35,338 nt of DNA, taken from an uncultured Prochlorococcus sp. Lineage in GTDB: Bacteria; Cyanobacteriota; Cyanobacteriia; PCC-6307; Cyanobiaceae. Made by a program: the position numbers and the translations under genes. The stretch spans positions 1 to 35,338 of the forward strand of contig CACBVE010000004.1 in NCBI GenBank assembly GCA_902542595.1, written 5' to 3'. The notes below the pieces were generated by a model. That model had not been told where the DNA came from. It saw only the letters and a program-made list of their open reading frames with translations, and ran no database searches. Below, piece by piece: positions 11,562 to 20,250 of the stretch (position 1 is the first letter of the stretch; every line of letters starts with the position of its first letter).

Positions 11562-12140
11562 TTAGCGAAGTTCGGTAATTTGGTTGGCCATTAATAATAA
11601 ATCTTTTGGAATACCTGTACCAGTAAGGATTACATCTCCTGATATAAAACGGTTTTCAAGTGTTGAAATCAAATCATCCTTATCGATAATCTTCATCTCC
11701 ACAGCGAGAAAAATTTCATCGAGGATTATTTGATCAGTTTCTCCAGAAAGCAATGCTTTTCTACAAAAGTTCCATAATTCATAAATAGATTCATGAATAG
11801 ATTTTTTTAAATTTTTATCATTTTCAATTTCTTCATGATTATATTGATCAAAAGAATGTGATGACCTTAACCAGGTTAAATTACCACAGAGATTTACTGC
11901 ATTTTCAATACCTTGTTTAACACCACCTTTCATAAATTGTGCCAACAATACTTTCCTGCCTAGAGCGGCATTTCTCAGTGAGTCTCTAATAATCGAGGGA
12001 TAACTCCCTCTAAATGAAGATTGATAAATGTGGATCTGACCGTTTTGCTTGATTCTTTTAATATTTATTTTGTTATCAGGACTTATTTTTAAAACATCAA
12101 TGTTACTTTTGGAATAATTATTAGATGAACTAATTACCAT
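11562..12140 (-). CDS. CobO/BtuR-family (cob(I)alamin adenosyltransferase-like) protein with degenerate P-loop
   Basis: 192 aa; NAALGRKVLLAQFMKGGVKQG and DQIILDEIFLAVEMKIID match CobO, but the Walker A region reads QIHIYQSSFRGSYPSIIRDSLRNAALG. Confidence 0.8.
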   Translation of the reverse strand: MVISSSNNYSKSNIDVLKISPDNKINIKRIKQNGQIHIYQSSFRGSYPSIIRDSLRNAALGRKVLLAQFMKGGVKQGIENAVNLCGNLTWLRSSHSFDQYNHEEIENDKNLKKSIHESIYELWNFCRKALLSGETDQIILDEIFLAVEMKIIDKDDLISTLENRFISGDVILTGTGIPKDLLLMANQITELR

Positions 12141-12158
12141 TATTTGAGTTTACTTTTA

Positions 12159-12197
12159 TATATGCAGTATAATTTGAATTTAACTACGCTGCATATA
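12159..12197. repeat. Inverted repeat TATATGCAG-N21-CTGCATATA in the cobO-like/ntcA divergent gap
   Basis: Perfect 9-bp arms at 12159-12167 and 12189-12197. Confidence 0.7.
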
Positions 12198-12279
12198 GTG
12201 TAATTTTACTTAAAAAAGTGTTGAGAAAGTACAAATAAACCGAAGAAGTTCACGAAGAAACTTATAAGAATCGAAAATT

Positions 12280-12321
12280 GTTACAGTTGATACAAGATAT
12301 TTTAAGACGCCTTCTTAAGTT
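12280..12321 (+). promoter_or_regulatory. Putative NtcA-activated promoter of ntcA (GTT-N8-TAC, 22-nt spacer, TAAGTT -10)
   Basis: GTTACAGTTGATAC at 12280-12293 is one mismatch from GTAN8TAC; TAAGTT (TAN3T) at 12316-12321; ntcA ATG at 12343. Confidence 0.6.
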
Positions 12322-12342
12322 TTTTAATATTGAAAGATATTT

Positions 12343-13077
12343 ATGATACCTTCATCTCGAGGATTCAGTCGATTCAGTCCGCAACAGTCTGGACAAAGTA
12401 AAATTAACTCTGTTGGAGAACGTTTTCCAATTAATAGAAGTTTAATGGAAGTTATAAAAGGTCTTGAGGGCGCAAACATAGAAATGGTTGAGAGATCTAA
12501 AACAATATTTTTCCCTGGTGATCCTGCTGAGAGGGTTTATCTCATAAGAAGAGGAGCAGTAAGGTTGTCAAGAGTTTATGAGTCAGGTGAAGAAATAACC
12601 GTTGCCCTTTTGAGAGAGAATAGTCTTTTCGGAGTTTTATCTCTTCTTACAGGACATAGATCTGATCGTTTTTATCATTCAATAGCATTCACAAGAGTTG
12701 AAATGATAACAGCACCTGCGAACTCTGTTTTAAGAGCAATAGAGGAAGATGCATCAGTAGGACTATTGTTATTACAAGGTCTCTCGAGCAGGATCTTGCA
12801 AACTGAAACAATGATAGAGACCCTTACTCATAGAGATATGTCTTCTCGTTTAGTGAGTTTTTTAATGGTTCTTTGCAGAGACTTTGGAGTCGCTAGCGAA
12901 AAAGGCATTACTATAGACTTGAGGCTTTCACATCAAGCTATTGCTGAAGCAATTGGTTCAACAAGAGTAACAATTACAAGATTATTAGGGGATTTAAAGG
13001 ATTCTAAGCTCCTTACAATTGACAGAAAAAAGATTACAGTATTTGACCCAATAGCTCTTGCAAAAAGATTTAATTGA
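12343..13077 (+). CDS. ntcA: Global nitrogen regulator NtcA (CRP/FNR family)
   Basis: 244 aa; cNMP-like domain [35 protein letters not shown] and [28 protein letters not shown]. Confidence 0.98.
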   Translation: MIPSSRGFSRFSPQQSGQSKINSVGERFPINRSLMEVIKGLEGANIEMVERSKTIFFPGDPAERVYLIRRGAVRLSRVYESGEEITVALLRENSLFGVLSLLTGHRSDRFYHSIAFTRVEMITAPANSVLRAIEEDASVGLLLLQGLSSRILQTETMIETLTHRDMSSRLVSFLMVLCRDFGVASEKGITIDLRLSHQAIAEAIGSTRVTITRLLGDLKDSKLLTIDRKKITVFDPIALAKRFN

Positions 13078-13116
13078 TTCATCATTAATTATGATGTATT
13101 GATTAAATAAAATAAT

Positions 13117-14082
13117 GTGGCTTGGATTCTAATTGTTTTTCTAATACTACTGGGAGGATTAATTGCACCATTCGGGGACTTGCTTGGTACAAAGATTGGT
13201 AAGTCTAGATTTAGTATTTTAAAGTTAAGACCAAAAAAAACAGCCACAATCGTAACGATAATAACAGGCAGCTTTATCAGTGCAATCTCAATAGGATTAT
13301 TGCTTTTAGTCAGTGAAGAGTTTAGGCAAAGACTTTTTGTTGATATCCCTTTTTTACAAAGAACTTTGGTCGAAAGTAAAAAGGCGCTTATTCCTTTACA
13401 AGAAGAAAGAAATACGCTTGAGGATAAGATTAATAGCAAAGAAAAAGAATTAAATAAATTAAAAAGTGATGTCCAAGAATTTAGAAGAGGCAATGTAGTT
13501 ATTAAAAGAGGACAAACTTTATTTATTGCTGATCTTAATTCTAATTCAAACATAAAATTAGATTTAGCAGAAATTTATAGTGAAGCAGATAGATTTGTTC
13601 GAAAAATTGTTATTCCTAGTAATAAAGAGGCGAAGAATATTCTTTTGTGGAGGCCTAGTGAAATTTCAAAAATTGAGAGTGTAGTGGCTGGTGGAGGTAG
13701 TTGGATTTTATTAATTAAATCGGCAACAAATGTTTTAAGAGGGGATAATTATGTTTTTGTATTATCTAACTTAGTAGAGAATAAATTAATCGTCAGAAAA
13801 GGAGATATTATCAAGAGTTCAATAATGGAGAAAAGTGATTTGAATAGTAAATCTATAAATTTAAAAATTCAATCATTACTAAGAGAGACAAGAGATGAAA
13901 TTAAGTCAAAAGGATCTCAAGCTAATGAATTTAAAACTAATGGAAATTTTGTAAAAAAAATTAGGGACTTTCTTAAAAACAATCAAAATATCAAATTTAA
14001 GTTAGAAATAGTATCTTTAAGAGATAGCAAAACTGCAGAACCTATAGTTGTTGAAATTAATATCTTAAAGTTACCGTCTTAA
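13117..14082 (+). CDS. DUF3084-like coiled-coil membrane protein
   Basis: 321 aa, GTG start; N-terminal TM segments (ILIVFLILLGGLIAPFGDLLGTKIGKSRFSILKLRPKKTA) then coiled coil; family assignment from recall. Confidence 0.8.
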   Translation: MAWILIVFLILLGGLIAPFGDLLGTKIGKSRFSILKLRPKKTATIVTIITGSFISAISIGLLLLVSEEFRQRLFVDIPFLQRTLVESKKALIPLQEERNTLEDKINSKEKELNKLKSDVQEFRRGNVVIKRGQTLFIADLNSNSNIKLDLAEIYSEADRFVRKIVIPSNKEAKNILLWRPSEISKIESVVAGGGSWILLIKSATNVLRGDNYVFVLSNLVENKLIVRKGDIIKSSIMEKSDLNSKSINLKIQSLLRETRDEIKSKGSQANEFKTNGNFVKKIRDFLKNNQNIKFKLEIVSLRDSKTAEPIVVEINILKLPS

Positions 14083-14520
14083 ATGGCTAGAGTAATATCT
14101 ATTGATCCTGGGAAAAATAAATGTGGCTTAGTCTTAGCCGAAATAAGTGAAAAAAAAGTTTATGAAGCGATCATTCTTAAAAGCGAATTACTTGGGGATT
14201 ATGTAAGGGATTTAGATAATATTGAAGGTATATCAAAAATTATTATTGGTAATGGTACAACCAGTAAAGAAATTATAGAAAAAATGAATTTTTTCAAGAA
14301 AGAAGTAATAATTTTTGAAGAAAAAAATACTACTTTTAGAGCTAAAGAAAGATATTTCGAGCTTTTCCCAATCAGCGGTTTGAAGTTTCTAATTCCTAGG
14401 GAGGTTTTTATTCTCAACAAAAATCTTGATGCGATATCAGCTTTGATAATTTTAGAGGATTACTACAAAAAAAAATTTACTTTGAATCAAGATATAGATT
14501 TTAAAACTTGGCTGAAATAG
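14083..14520 (+). CDS. RuvC/YqgF-like RNase H-fold protein
   Basis: 145 aa; N-terminal RVISIDPGKNKCGLVLAE and C-terminal LDAISALIILEDYYKKK resemble the RuvC-fold acidic motifs. Confidence 0.7.
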   Translation: MARVISIDPGKNKCGLVLAEISEKKVYEAIILKSELLGDYVRDLDNIEGISKIIIGNGTTSKEIIEKMNFFKKEVIIFEEKNTTFRAKERYFELFPISGLKFLIPREVFILNKNLDAISALIILEDYYKKKFTLNQDIDFKTWLK

Positions 14521-14758
14521 TAAATTTATATTCATTACCTGCTTCTAGCTCATAATCTTTTTTTAATAAAAATCTTAATAAGGAATCCTCAATTAATGCT
14601 CTTCCCAAAGGAGGATTCACTAATAGTAGACCTTTATTAAAAAACCACGTAAAAGTCCACTTAAATTGACTAGCTTCAACAACTCCATTAATTTGTTTTT
14701 TTGAAAAGCAATATTCTTTAACGCTTACATGGGCTATTGTTTCTGGTTTGGACCGCAT
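14501..14758 (-). CDS. DUF3146-like cyanobacterial conserved protein
   Basis: 85 aa; RSKPETIAHVSVKEYCFSKKQINGVVEASQFKWTFTWFF...LGRALIEDSLLRFLLKKDYELEAG; family from recall. Confidence 0.75.
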   Translation of the reverse strand: MRSKPETIAHVSVKEYCFSKKQINGVVEASQFKWTFTWFFNKGLLLVNPPLGRALIEDSLLRFLLKKDYELEAGNEYKFTISAKF

Positions 14759-14761
14759 TTG

Positions 14762-15364
14762 TTAAATTAGTTCTTTGTTGAAAGAATTTAATTCATTCAT
14801 TATAAGCTCTTCTTTTTTAGTATTTAATGCTTCTAGCGATTCTATTATTCGAATATATACTTTATCCAATATTGATTGTTCTTCTAAAGAAATATTTCCT
14901 AAAACATGGGAAGTAGTGTTGCAATTATTAATTCCTTGAATTGATTGAGGAGACCCAATACCAATTCTTATTCTATTAAAATTATTGGTTTGCAATTTTT
15001 CAATTATGCTTTTAAGCCCATTATGTCCACCTGAACTCCCTTTTTTTCTAAATCTTATTTTCCCAAGTGGAAGATCTTTATCATCAACTATTATAAAAAT
15101 TTGATTTGTATCAATTTTGTACCAATCAACTATTGCTCGGACGGCATCACCACTATTATTCATAAACGTATTTGGTAAAAATAACCTGTAAGTAGAATTA
15201 TTGATTTGGAATTCTGAGAAAGAACTTTTAAGTTTATTTTTTAATGAAAATTTTGAATTGTATTTATGTGAGAAATTTTCAAGCAGCAAAAATCCTATGT
15301 TATGTCTACTATTTGAATATTTTATTCCTGGATTTCCCAACCCAATCAGATATATTTCATTCAT
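14762..15364 (-). CDS. pth: Peptidyl-tRNA hydrolase
   Basis: 200 aa; YLIGLGNPGIKYSNSRHNIGF, PNTFMNNSG, DDKDLPLGKIRFRKKGSSGGHNGLKSI. Confidence 0.97.
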   Translation of the reverse strand: MNEIYLIGLGNPGIKYSNSRHNIGFLLLENFSHKYNSKFSLKNKLKSSFSEFQINNSTYRLFLPNTFMNNSGDAVRAIVDWYKIDTNQIFIIVDDKDLPLGKIRFRKKGSSGGHNGLKSIIEKLQTNNFNRIRIGIGSPQSIQGINNCNTTSHVLGNISLEEQSILDKVYIRIIESLEALNTKKEELIMNELNSFNKELI

Positions 15365-15499
15365 AATGTATTTCTAAACCCTTTCAATTCAAAGTTATAA
15401 ATATAAAAAATTATAACTAATTAAAGTAAGATTCCAATGAGGATTTGATTGGCAATATTCCAAATAATTCAAACAACTTTTTTTACAAAGTTTAGAAAT

Positions 15500-15700
15500 T
15501 TAGTTTCCGTTCCAATCTACTGAAAAACCTTGTAACAATAGGGATTGGTTATAAATCTGAAGAAGAATAACTAAAAATACTAAAAGTAATAGACCTATTA
15601 CTGTCATAATTGGAACGGCTCCCCAGCCTGGCACAACTTTACCTTGACCAGAATTGCCAATTGCTTTTAAAAGGCTTCCTAAAGCAGTTTTTTGACCCAT
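15500..15700 (-). CDS. psbH: Photosystem II reaction center protein H
   Basis: 66 aa; [63 protein letters not shown]. Confidence 0.97.
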   Translation of the reverse strand: MGQKTALGSLLKAIGNSGQGKVVPGWGAVPIMTVIGLLLLVFLVILLQIYNQSLLLQGFSVDWNGN

Positions 15701-15734
15701 GATAAATTCACTAAATCTGTTATTATTTCGCTAT

Positions 15735-15752
15735 TGTATAAGAACTTATACA
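15735..15752. promoter_or_regulatory. Palindrome TGTATAAG-AA-CTTATACA between divergent psbH and psbN
   Basis: Perfect 8-bp inverted repeat with 2-bp spacer; overlaps a -10-like TACAAT on the minus strand (psbH direction). Confidence 0.65.
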
Positions 15753-15780
15753 TAAATCGTTTACAAACTTAGCAAAATTG

Positions 15781-15933
15781 ATGCAAACTTTATCATCAGC
15801 ACCAGATCCTGCAGTTTCTGTTGCAGTTACAATACTGGCATTATTACTAGCTTTAACTGGCTTCGGCCTTTGGACTGCTTTCGGCCCAAAAGCTGCAAAG
15901 CTAACTGATCCTTGGGATGATCATGATGATTAA
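15781..15933 (+). CDS. psbN: PsbN protein
   Basis: Manual translation, 50 aa: MQTLSSAPDPAVSVAVTILALLLALTGFGLWTAFGPKAAKLTDPWDDHDD*. Confidence 0.95.
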   Translation: MQTLSSAPDPAVSVAVTILALLLALTGFGLWTAFGPKAAKLTDPWDDHDD

Positions 15934-16059
15934 ATCTATATTTTGAAAATTTAAATATTAAAGTATTTCAAAATTTGCCAAAAATACAAAAAGTAAACCT
16001 TTTATCATAATTTAAATATAAATTTAATAGGATATAAACTTGTTAGCCAAATTATTTCC

Positions 16060-16188
16060 ATGCTTGCTTTAAAAATTTCTGTTTACACAATTGTTTTTTT
16101 CTTTGTCGGGATATTCCTCTTTGGATTTTTAGCAAGTGATCCAACTAGAACACCAAATAGGAAAGATTTAGAAAGTCCTCAAGATTAA
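16060..16188 (+). CDS. psbI: Photosystem II reaction center protein I
   Basis: Manual translation, 42 aa: [42 protein letters not shown]. Confidence 0.96.
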
Positions 16189-16203
16189 TAATTTTTATTC
16201 ACC

Positions 16204-18207
16204 TTGAATTCTGGCATTTCAAAAAAATTAATATTTTCCTATTTTTTGCTTATAAGTTTTTTTCAGCCTTCCCAAGGCTTTGTATCACGCAATATTAACA
16301 GATCAAATAATTCAACTAACCTATTGAACAGGGTTAAAGTATCGAATAAAAAATCTTACAAAAATTTTTCCAAATTATTTTTTAGAAACTTTAATTTAAC
16401 TCATACTGACAAAAAACCTTTAAATAAATATGAAGACCCACTTATAGCTTTAAAAAGTGAAAAGCAAAGAGAATTAGTAATCGAATCGGATAAACAGTCT
16501 GAGTTAAATGATGTTATTTATGCAGAAGGCAATGTTTCTGTATCGTATAAAGGTAACATTCTTAAAGCTGATAATTTAACCTACGATAAGCTAAATGAGA
16601 TAATTATTGCTACTGGAAATATAGCCCTAATAATAGGGGATCAAATCTTTAGAGTCTCACATTTTGAATACAGCTTTGCTACTGAAAAAGGTTATTTATT
16701 AAATGTTAAGGGAGCTATTAATACCAACACATTGATGGATGACTTATCCTCAAATTTCAACTTATCAGATGCCGAGAAAATAGAAGGATTACTTGATTTG
16801 AATAAAAAGGAAGTTTTAAATACACCTGGCAAAGTTGATAGTTGGATCTTTGTTACAGATAAAATGACTATAGATGGGAATAAATGGAAAAGTAAGAAGG
16901 CTATATTAAGTAATGATTTACTTGAATTGAAACAAGTAAAATTAGCTATTAATTCATTAGAAGTTATCTCTGAGGCAGAGACATTACGTTTTAAGTCATC
17001 GCTCAATTATTTAATATTTGAAGAAAAAGTTGCAATTCCATTTTGGATTGGAGATAAAACTTTAACTAAGTCTGGAGAATCTTTTGATTTAGAAAATAGA
17101 TGGAATTTAGGATATGAAAATTTAGATAAGGATGGTTATTTTATTGGCAGGAAATTTAATACTTTAGATATATCAGATGATTTTGTTATTGACATAGAGC
17201 CACAATTCTTAATTCAACGCTCACTAAAAGGTTATACAAAAAGTTTTGTAAAGAAGGACGAATCAATAACTTCAGAAAAGGTTAAGAGAGATACAACTTT
17301 TAAAGATTATTTCGCTTTAAAATCTCAGATAAAAGGTAAAATAAAAAGCTGGGATTTAATAATAGATAAGAATTTAAATACTCTTGATTTTGATAAATTT
17401 TCAGATGCATTTAGATTAAAAACCAAATTGATTAAAGAAATAAATTTTTTAGATTCAAAATGGGAAAAAAGCTTTTATGGAATTTATAGAGAAAGAGTTT
17501 GGAATGGTACTGTCGGCGAAGCTGAGATTTACTCAGGATACGGGTCAAAATTACAAAAAGAAAATACTTGGTATGTCAATAATAGTAAGAAAACAGAAAC
17601 TTTATCTTTAGGTTTATCCAAAATAAGAGCTGAAGCTTTAAATACAAAAAATCTAGTGACAAGCATGAAAGGTAACTTGTTTTATTCTCTAGATCAGAAT
17701 TTTCCAATCAGTAATATAGAACCTATAAACAAATCTATCGATATTACATATAAGTACATTCCTGAACCAATAAATAGAGGATTAAGTTTAAATACTAGAT
17801 TAGAGGCATCATATTCTTTCTACGAAAATGGAAATCATCAGGAATATTTAGGTTTTGGTATAGGCCCGGAATTGATATTGGGTAATTTTAAAAATAAAAT
17901 TTTTGATTATACTCGTTTAAATCTTTTTCCTTTATACAAATTGAAACGTGGAGAAAGTGTTTTTAAATTCGACCATAATTATGACAAATTTACTCTAAAT
18001 ATCAGTCTTGATCAACAATTATTTGGACCAGTTATTCTTAAAAGCGTTGGCACCTTAAACTTAACAGATGATTCTGATGATTATGGAGAGTTTATAGATT
18101 CTAAACTCTCTTTAAATTGGAAAAAAAGATCTTATGAATTTGGTGTTTTTTATCAACCGCATAGTCAAGCAGGAGGAATTTCTTTTAGTCTCTATGGATT
18201 TAAATAG
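16204..18207 (+). CDS. DUF3769-like protein, probable outer-membrane/LPS-transport (LptA/OstA-like plus beta-barrel) protein
   Basis: 667 aa, TTG start; signal-peptide-like N-terminus, OstA-like repeats (VIYAEGNVSVSYKGNILKADNLTYDKLNEIIIATGNIAL), beta-strand-rich C-terminus ending GGISFSLYGFK. Confidence 0.75.
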   Translation: MNSGISKKLIFSYFLLISFFQPSQGFVSRNINRSNNSTNLLNRVKVSNKKSYKNFSKLFFRNFNLTHTDKKPLNKYEDPLIALKSEKQRELVIESDKQSELNDVIYAEGNVSVSYKGNILKADNLTYDKLNEIIIATGNIALIIGDQIFRVSHFEYSFATEKGYLLNVKGAINTNTLMDDLSSNFNLSDAEKIEGLLDLNKKEVLNTPGKVDSWIFVTDKMTIDGNKWKSKKAILSNDLLELKQVKLAINSLEVISEAETLRFKSSLNYLIFEEKVAIPFWIGDKTLTKSGESFDLENRWNLGYENLDKDGYFIGRKFNTLDISDDFVIDIEPQFLIQRSLKGYTKSFVKKDESITSEKVKRDTTFKDYFALKSQIKGKIKSWDLIIDKNLNTLDFDKFSDAFRLKTKLIKEINFLDSKWEKSFYGIYRERVWNGTVGEAEIYSGYGSKLQKENTWYVNNSKKTETLSLGLSKIRAEALNTKNLVTSMKGNLFYSLDQNFPISNIEPINKSIDITYKYIPEPINRGLSLNTRLEASYSFYENGNHQEYLGFGIGPELILGNFKNKIFDYTRLNLFPLYKLKRGESVFKFDHNYDKFTLNISLDQQLFGPVILKSVGTLNLTDDSDDYGEFIDSKLSLNWKKRSYEFGVFYQPHSQAGGISFSLYGFK

Positions 18208-18831
18208 CTATAAAAAATTAGTATTAAATTTTATATAAGGTAATTGGTTAAATTTATTTTCTATTAAATTTTTATTGTCAAGTAATGTCGAAGTAGCATC
18301 CCATTCTCCTGTTAAAAACATTTTTCTTGAGCTTTCCTTAATCTCAAGATTGAAATTAAAATCTTTTGATTCTGCTGATGAATTTTTAAGATCAATTTCT
18401 AAAAATAAAGATTGATTATCGGTATATTTCTGAAGTTCCTGTATTGATTTTTTAGGAAGCGTAAAACATGGAATTCCAATTGCAATACAATTACTATAAA
18501 AAATGTCGGCGAAACTCTCGCCTATGATTGCTTTTATACCCCATCTCATAAGTGCTTGGGGAGCATGTTCTCTGCTGGAACCACATCCAAAATTGCTATT
18601 GACAAGTAGTATTGAGGCATTTTTGTTTTTCTCTAGATCAAAAGGATGCTTTCCTTTTAAAGTTTTTCTATCGTCCTCAAAAACAGATTCACCTAATGAA
18701 TCAAAGTTAACACACTTCAAAAAACGCGCTGGAATTATCCGATCTGTATCAATGTCGTTACCAATCAAGGAGATACATTGCCCGTTCATATTTGAAATTT
18801 TTCCAATTGGTGGAGTAAATTCTGATTTCAT
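18208..18831 (-). CDS. leuD: 3-isopropylmalate dehydratase small subunit
   Basis: 207 aa; GNDIDTDRIIPARFLK and NFGCGSSREHAPQALM. Confidence 0.97.
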   Translation of the reverse strand: MKSEFTPPIGKISNMNGQCISLIGNDIDTDRIIPARFLKCVNFDSLGESVFEDDRKTLKGKHPFDLEKNKNASILLVNSNFGCGSSREHAPQALMRWGIKAIIGESFADIFYSNCIAIGIPCFTLPKKSIQELQKYTDNQSLFLEIDLKNSSAESKDFNFNLEIKESSRKMFLTGEWDATSTLLDNKNLIENKFNQLPYIKFNTNFL

Positions 18832-20237
18832 CAGTTGATAAACTCTCTAACGTCACTGACTTTGCCATTAATTGCAGCAGCAGCAACCATTGCTGGACTC
18901 ATGAGAAGTGTTCTTCCACTGGGAGACCCTTGCCTACCCTTGAAATTTCTATTACTAGAACTAGCACTAACTTGATTACCTATAAGCTTATCTGAATTCA
19001 TTGCTAAACACATTGAGCAGCCAGGCTCTCTCCACTGAAATCCAGATTCCTTAAAAATCTGATCAATACCTTCTTGTTTTGCTTCAGTTGCCACTTTTTC
19101 TGAACCTGGAACTGCAAATGCTTTGACATTCTTGGATATTTTTTTGCCTTTTAATACTTTAGCTGCAACTCTTAAGTCACTGATTCTTCCATTTGTGCAA
19201 CTACCTATGAAACAAACGTCTACTGGAGTATCTTTTATTAATTGTCCAGGCTTGAAACTCATATATTCATAAGCCTCTTCTGCAACTAATTTATCATTTG
19301 GGGATAAGTCATCTAAAAGAGGGATTTGTTGATTAATGCTTATACTTTGGCCGGGAGTAATCCCCCAGGTTACGGTTGGTTCTACCTTAGAAGCATCTAA
19401 TTTAATTACATCATCATAAATTGAATTATCATCGCTTTTTAATGATTCCCACCATCTGAGCGCTTTATCCCAATGCTCATTTTTTGGAGCATATAATTTA
19501 TTTTTAATGTAACTAAAGGTCTTTTCATCAGGGTTGATGTAGCCGCATCTTGCTCCTCCTTCAATAGACATATTGCATATCGTCATCCTTTCTTCCATGG
19601 ATAATTCATGTATCGCAGGTCCTGCGAATTCATATGCAAAACCTACTCCTGCCTTTACACCAAGTTTATTAATTATATGAAGGACTAAATCCTTAGCATA
19701 AACACCCTTGGATAATTTATTGTCACACCAAATCTGCCTCACTTTCAATTTGTTCATGGCTAAGGTTTGGGTAGCAAGAACATCTCTTACTTGACTTGTA
19801 CCTATACCAAAAGCAATTGACCCAAAAGCTCCATGAGTTGAAGTATGAGAATCTCCGCAAGCGATTGTCATTCCTGGCTGAGTTAGGCCTAATTCCGGTG
19901 CTACTACATGAACTATTCCTTGATTACCACTACCAATATTAAAAAATCTTATTTTATGTTCTAAGCAATTCTTCTCAAGTGTTTCAATCATCTGTTCAGC
20001 GAGATTATCTTTGAAAGGCCTGCTCTGATTATCTGTTGGCACAATATGATCAACAGTAGCAACAGTTCTATCAGGGAATTTTACTTTTAATTTTTTGTCC
20101 TTTAAAGCACCAAATGCTTGAGGACTCGTCACTTCATGGATAAGGTGAAGACCAATAAATATTTGATCAGATCCTCCAGGAAGACTTGAAACCTTATGTA
20201 AATCCCAAACTTTATCAAATAGGGTATCTTGACTCAA
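18831..20237 (-). CDS. leuC: 3-isopropylmalate dehydratase large subunit
   Basis: 468 aa; [37 protein letters not shown] (Fe-S ligands), NRNFKGRQG. Confidence 0.98.
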   Translation of the reverse strand: MSQDTLFDKVWDLHKVSSLPGGSDQIFIGLHLIHEVTSPQAFGALKDKKLKVKFPDRTVATVDHIVPTDNQSRPFKDNLAEQMIETLEKNCLEHKIRFFNIGSGNQGIVHVVAPELGLTQPGMTIACGDSHTSTHGAFGSIAFGIGTSQVRDVLATQTLAMNKLKVRQIWCDNKLSKGVYAKDLVLHIINKLGVKAGVGFAYEFAGPAIHELSMEERMTICNMSIEGGARCGYINPDEKTFSYIKNKLYAPKNEHWDKALRWWESLKSDDNSIYDDVIKLDASKVEPTVTWGITPGQSISINQQIPLLDDLSPNDKLVAEEAYEYMSFKPGQLIKDTPVDVCFIGSCTNGRISDLRVAAKVLKGKKISKNVKAFAVPGSEKVATEAKQEGIDQIFKESGFQWREPGCSMCLAMNSDKLIGNQVSASSSNRNFKGRQGSPSGRTLLMSPAMVAAAAINGKVSDVREFIN

Positions 20238-20250
20238 TTTGTAAAAATAG

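Noticed and set aside
13089-13553. 154-aa minus-strand ORF opposite the DUF3084-like gene
   Set aside because: Shadow ORF; the plus-strand frame has TM/coiled-coil character and fits the operon.
16692-17006. 104-aa minus-strand ORF inside the DUF3769-like gene
   Set aside because: Low-complexity shadow ORF opposite a 667-aa coding frame.
18503-18838. 111-aa plus-strand ORF over leuD
   Set aside because: Antisense shadow of a well-conserved gene.
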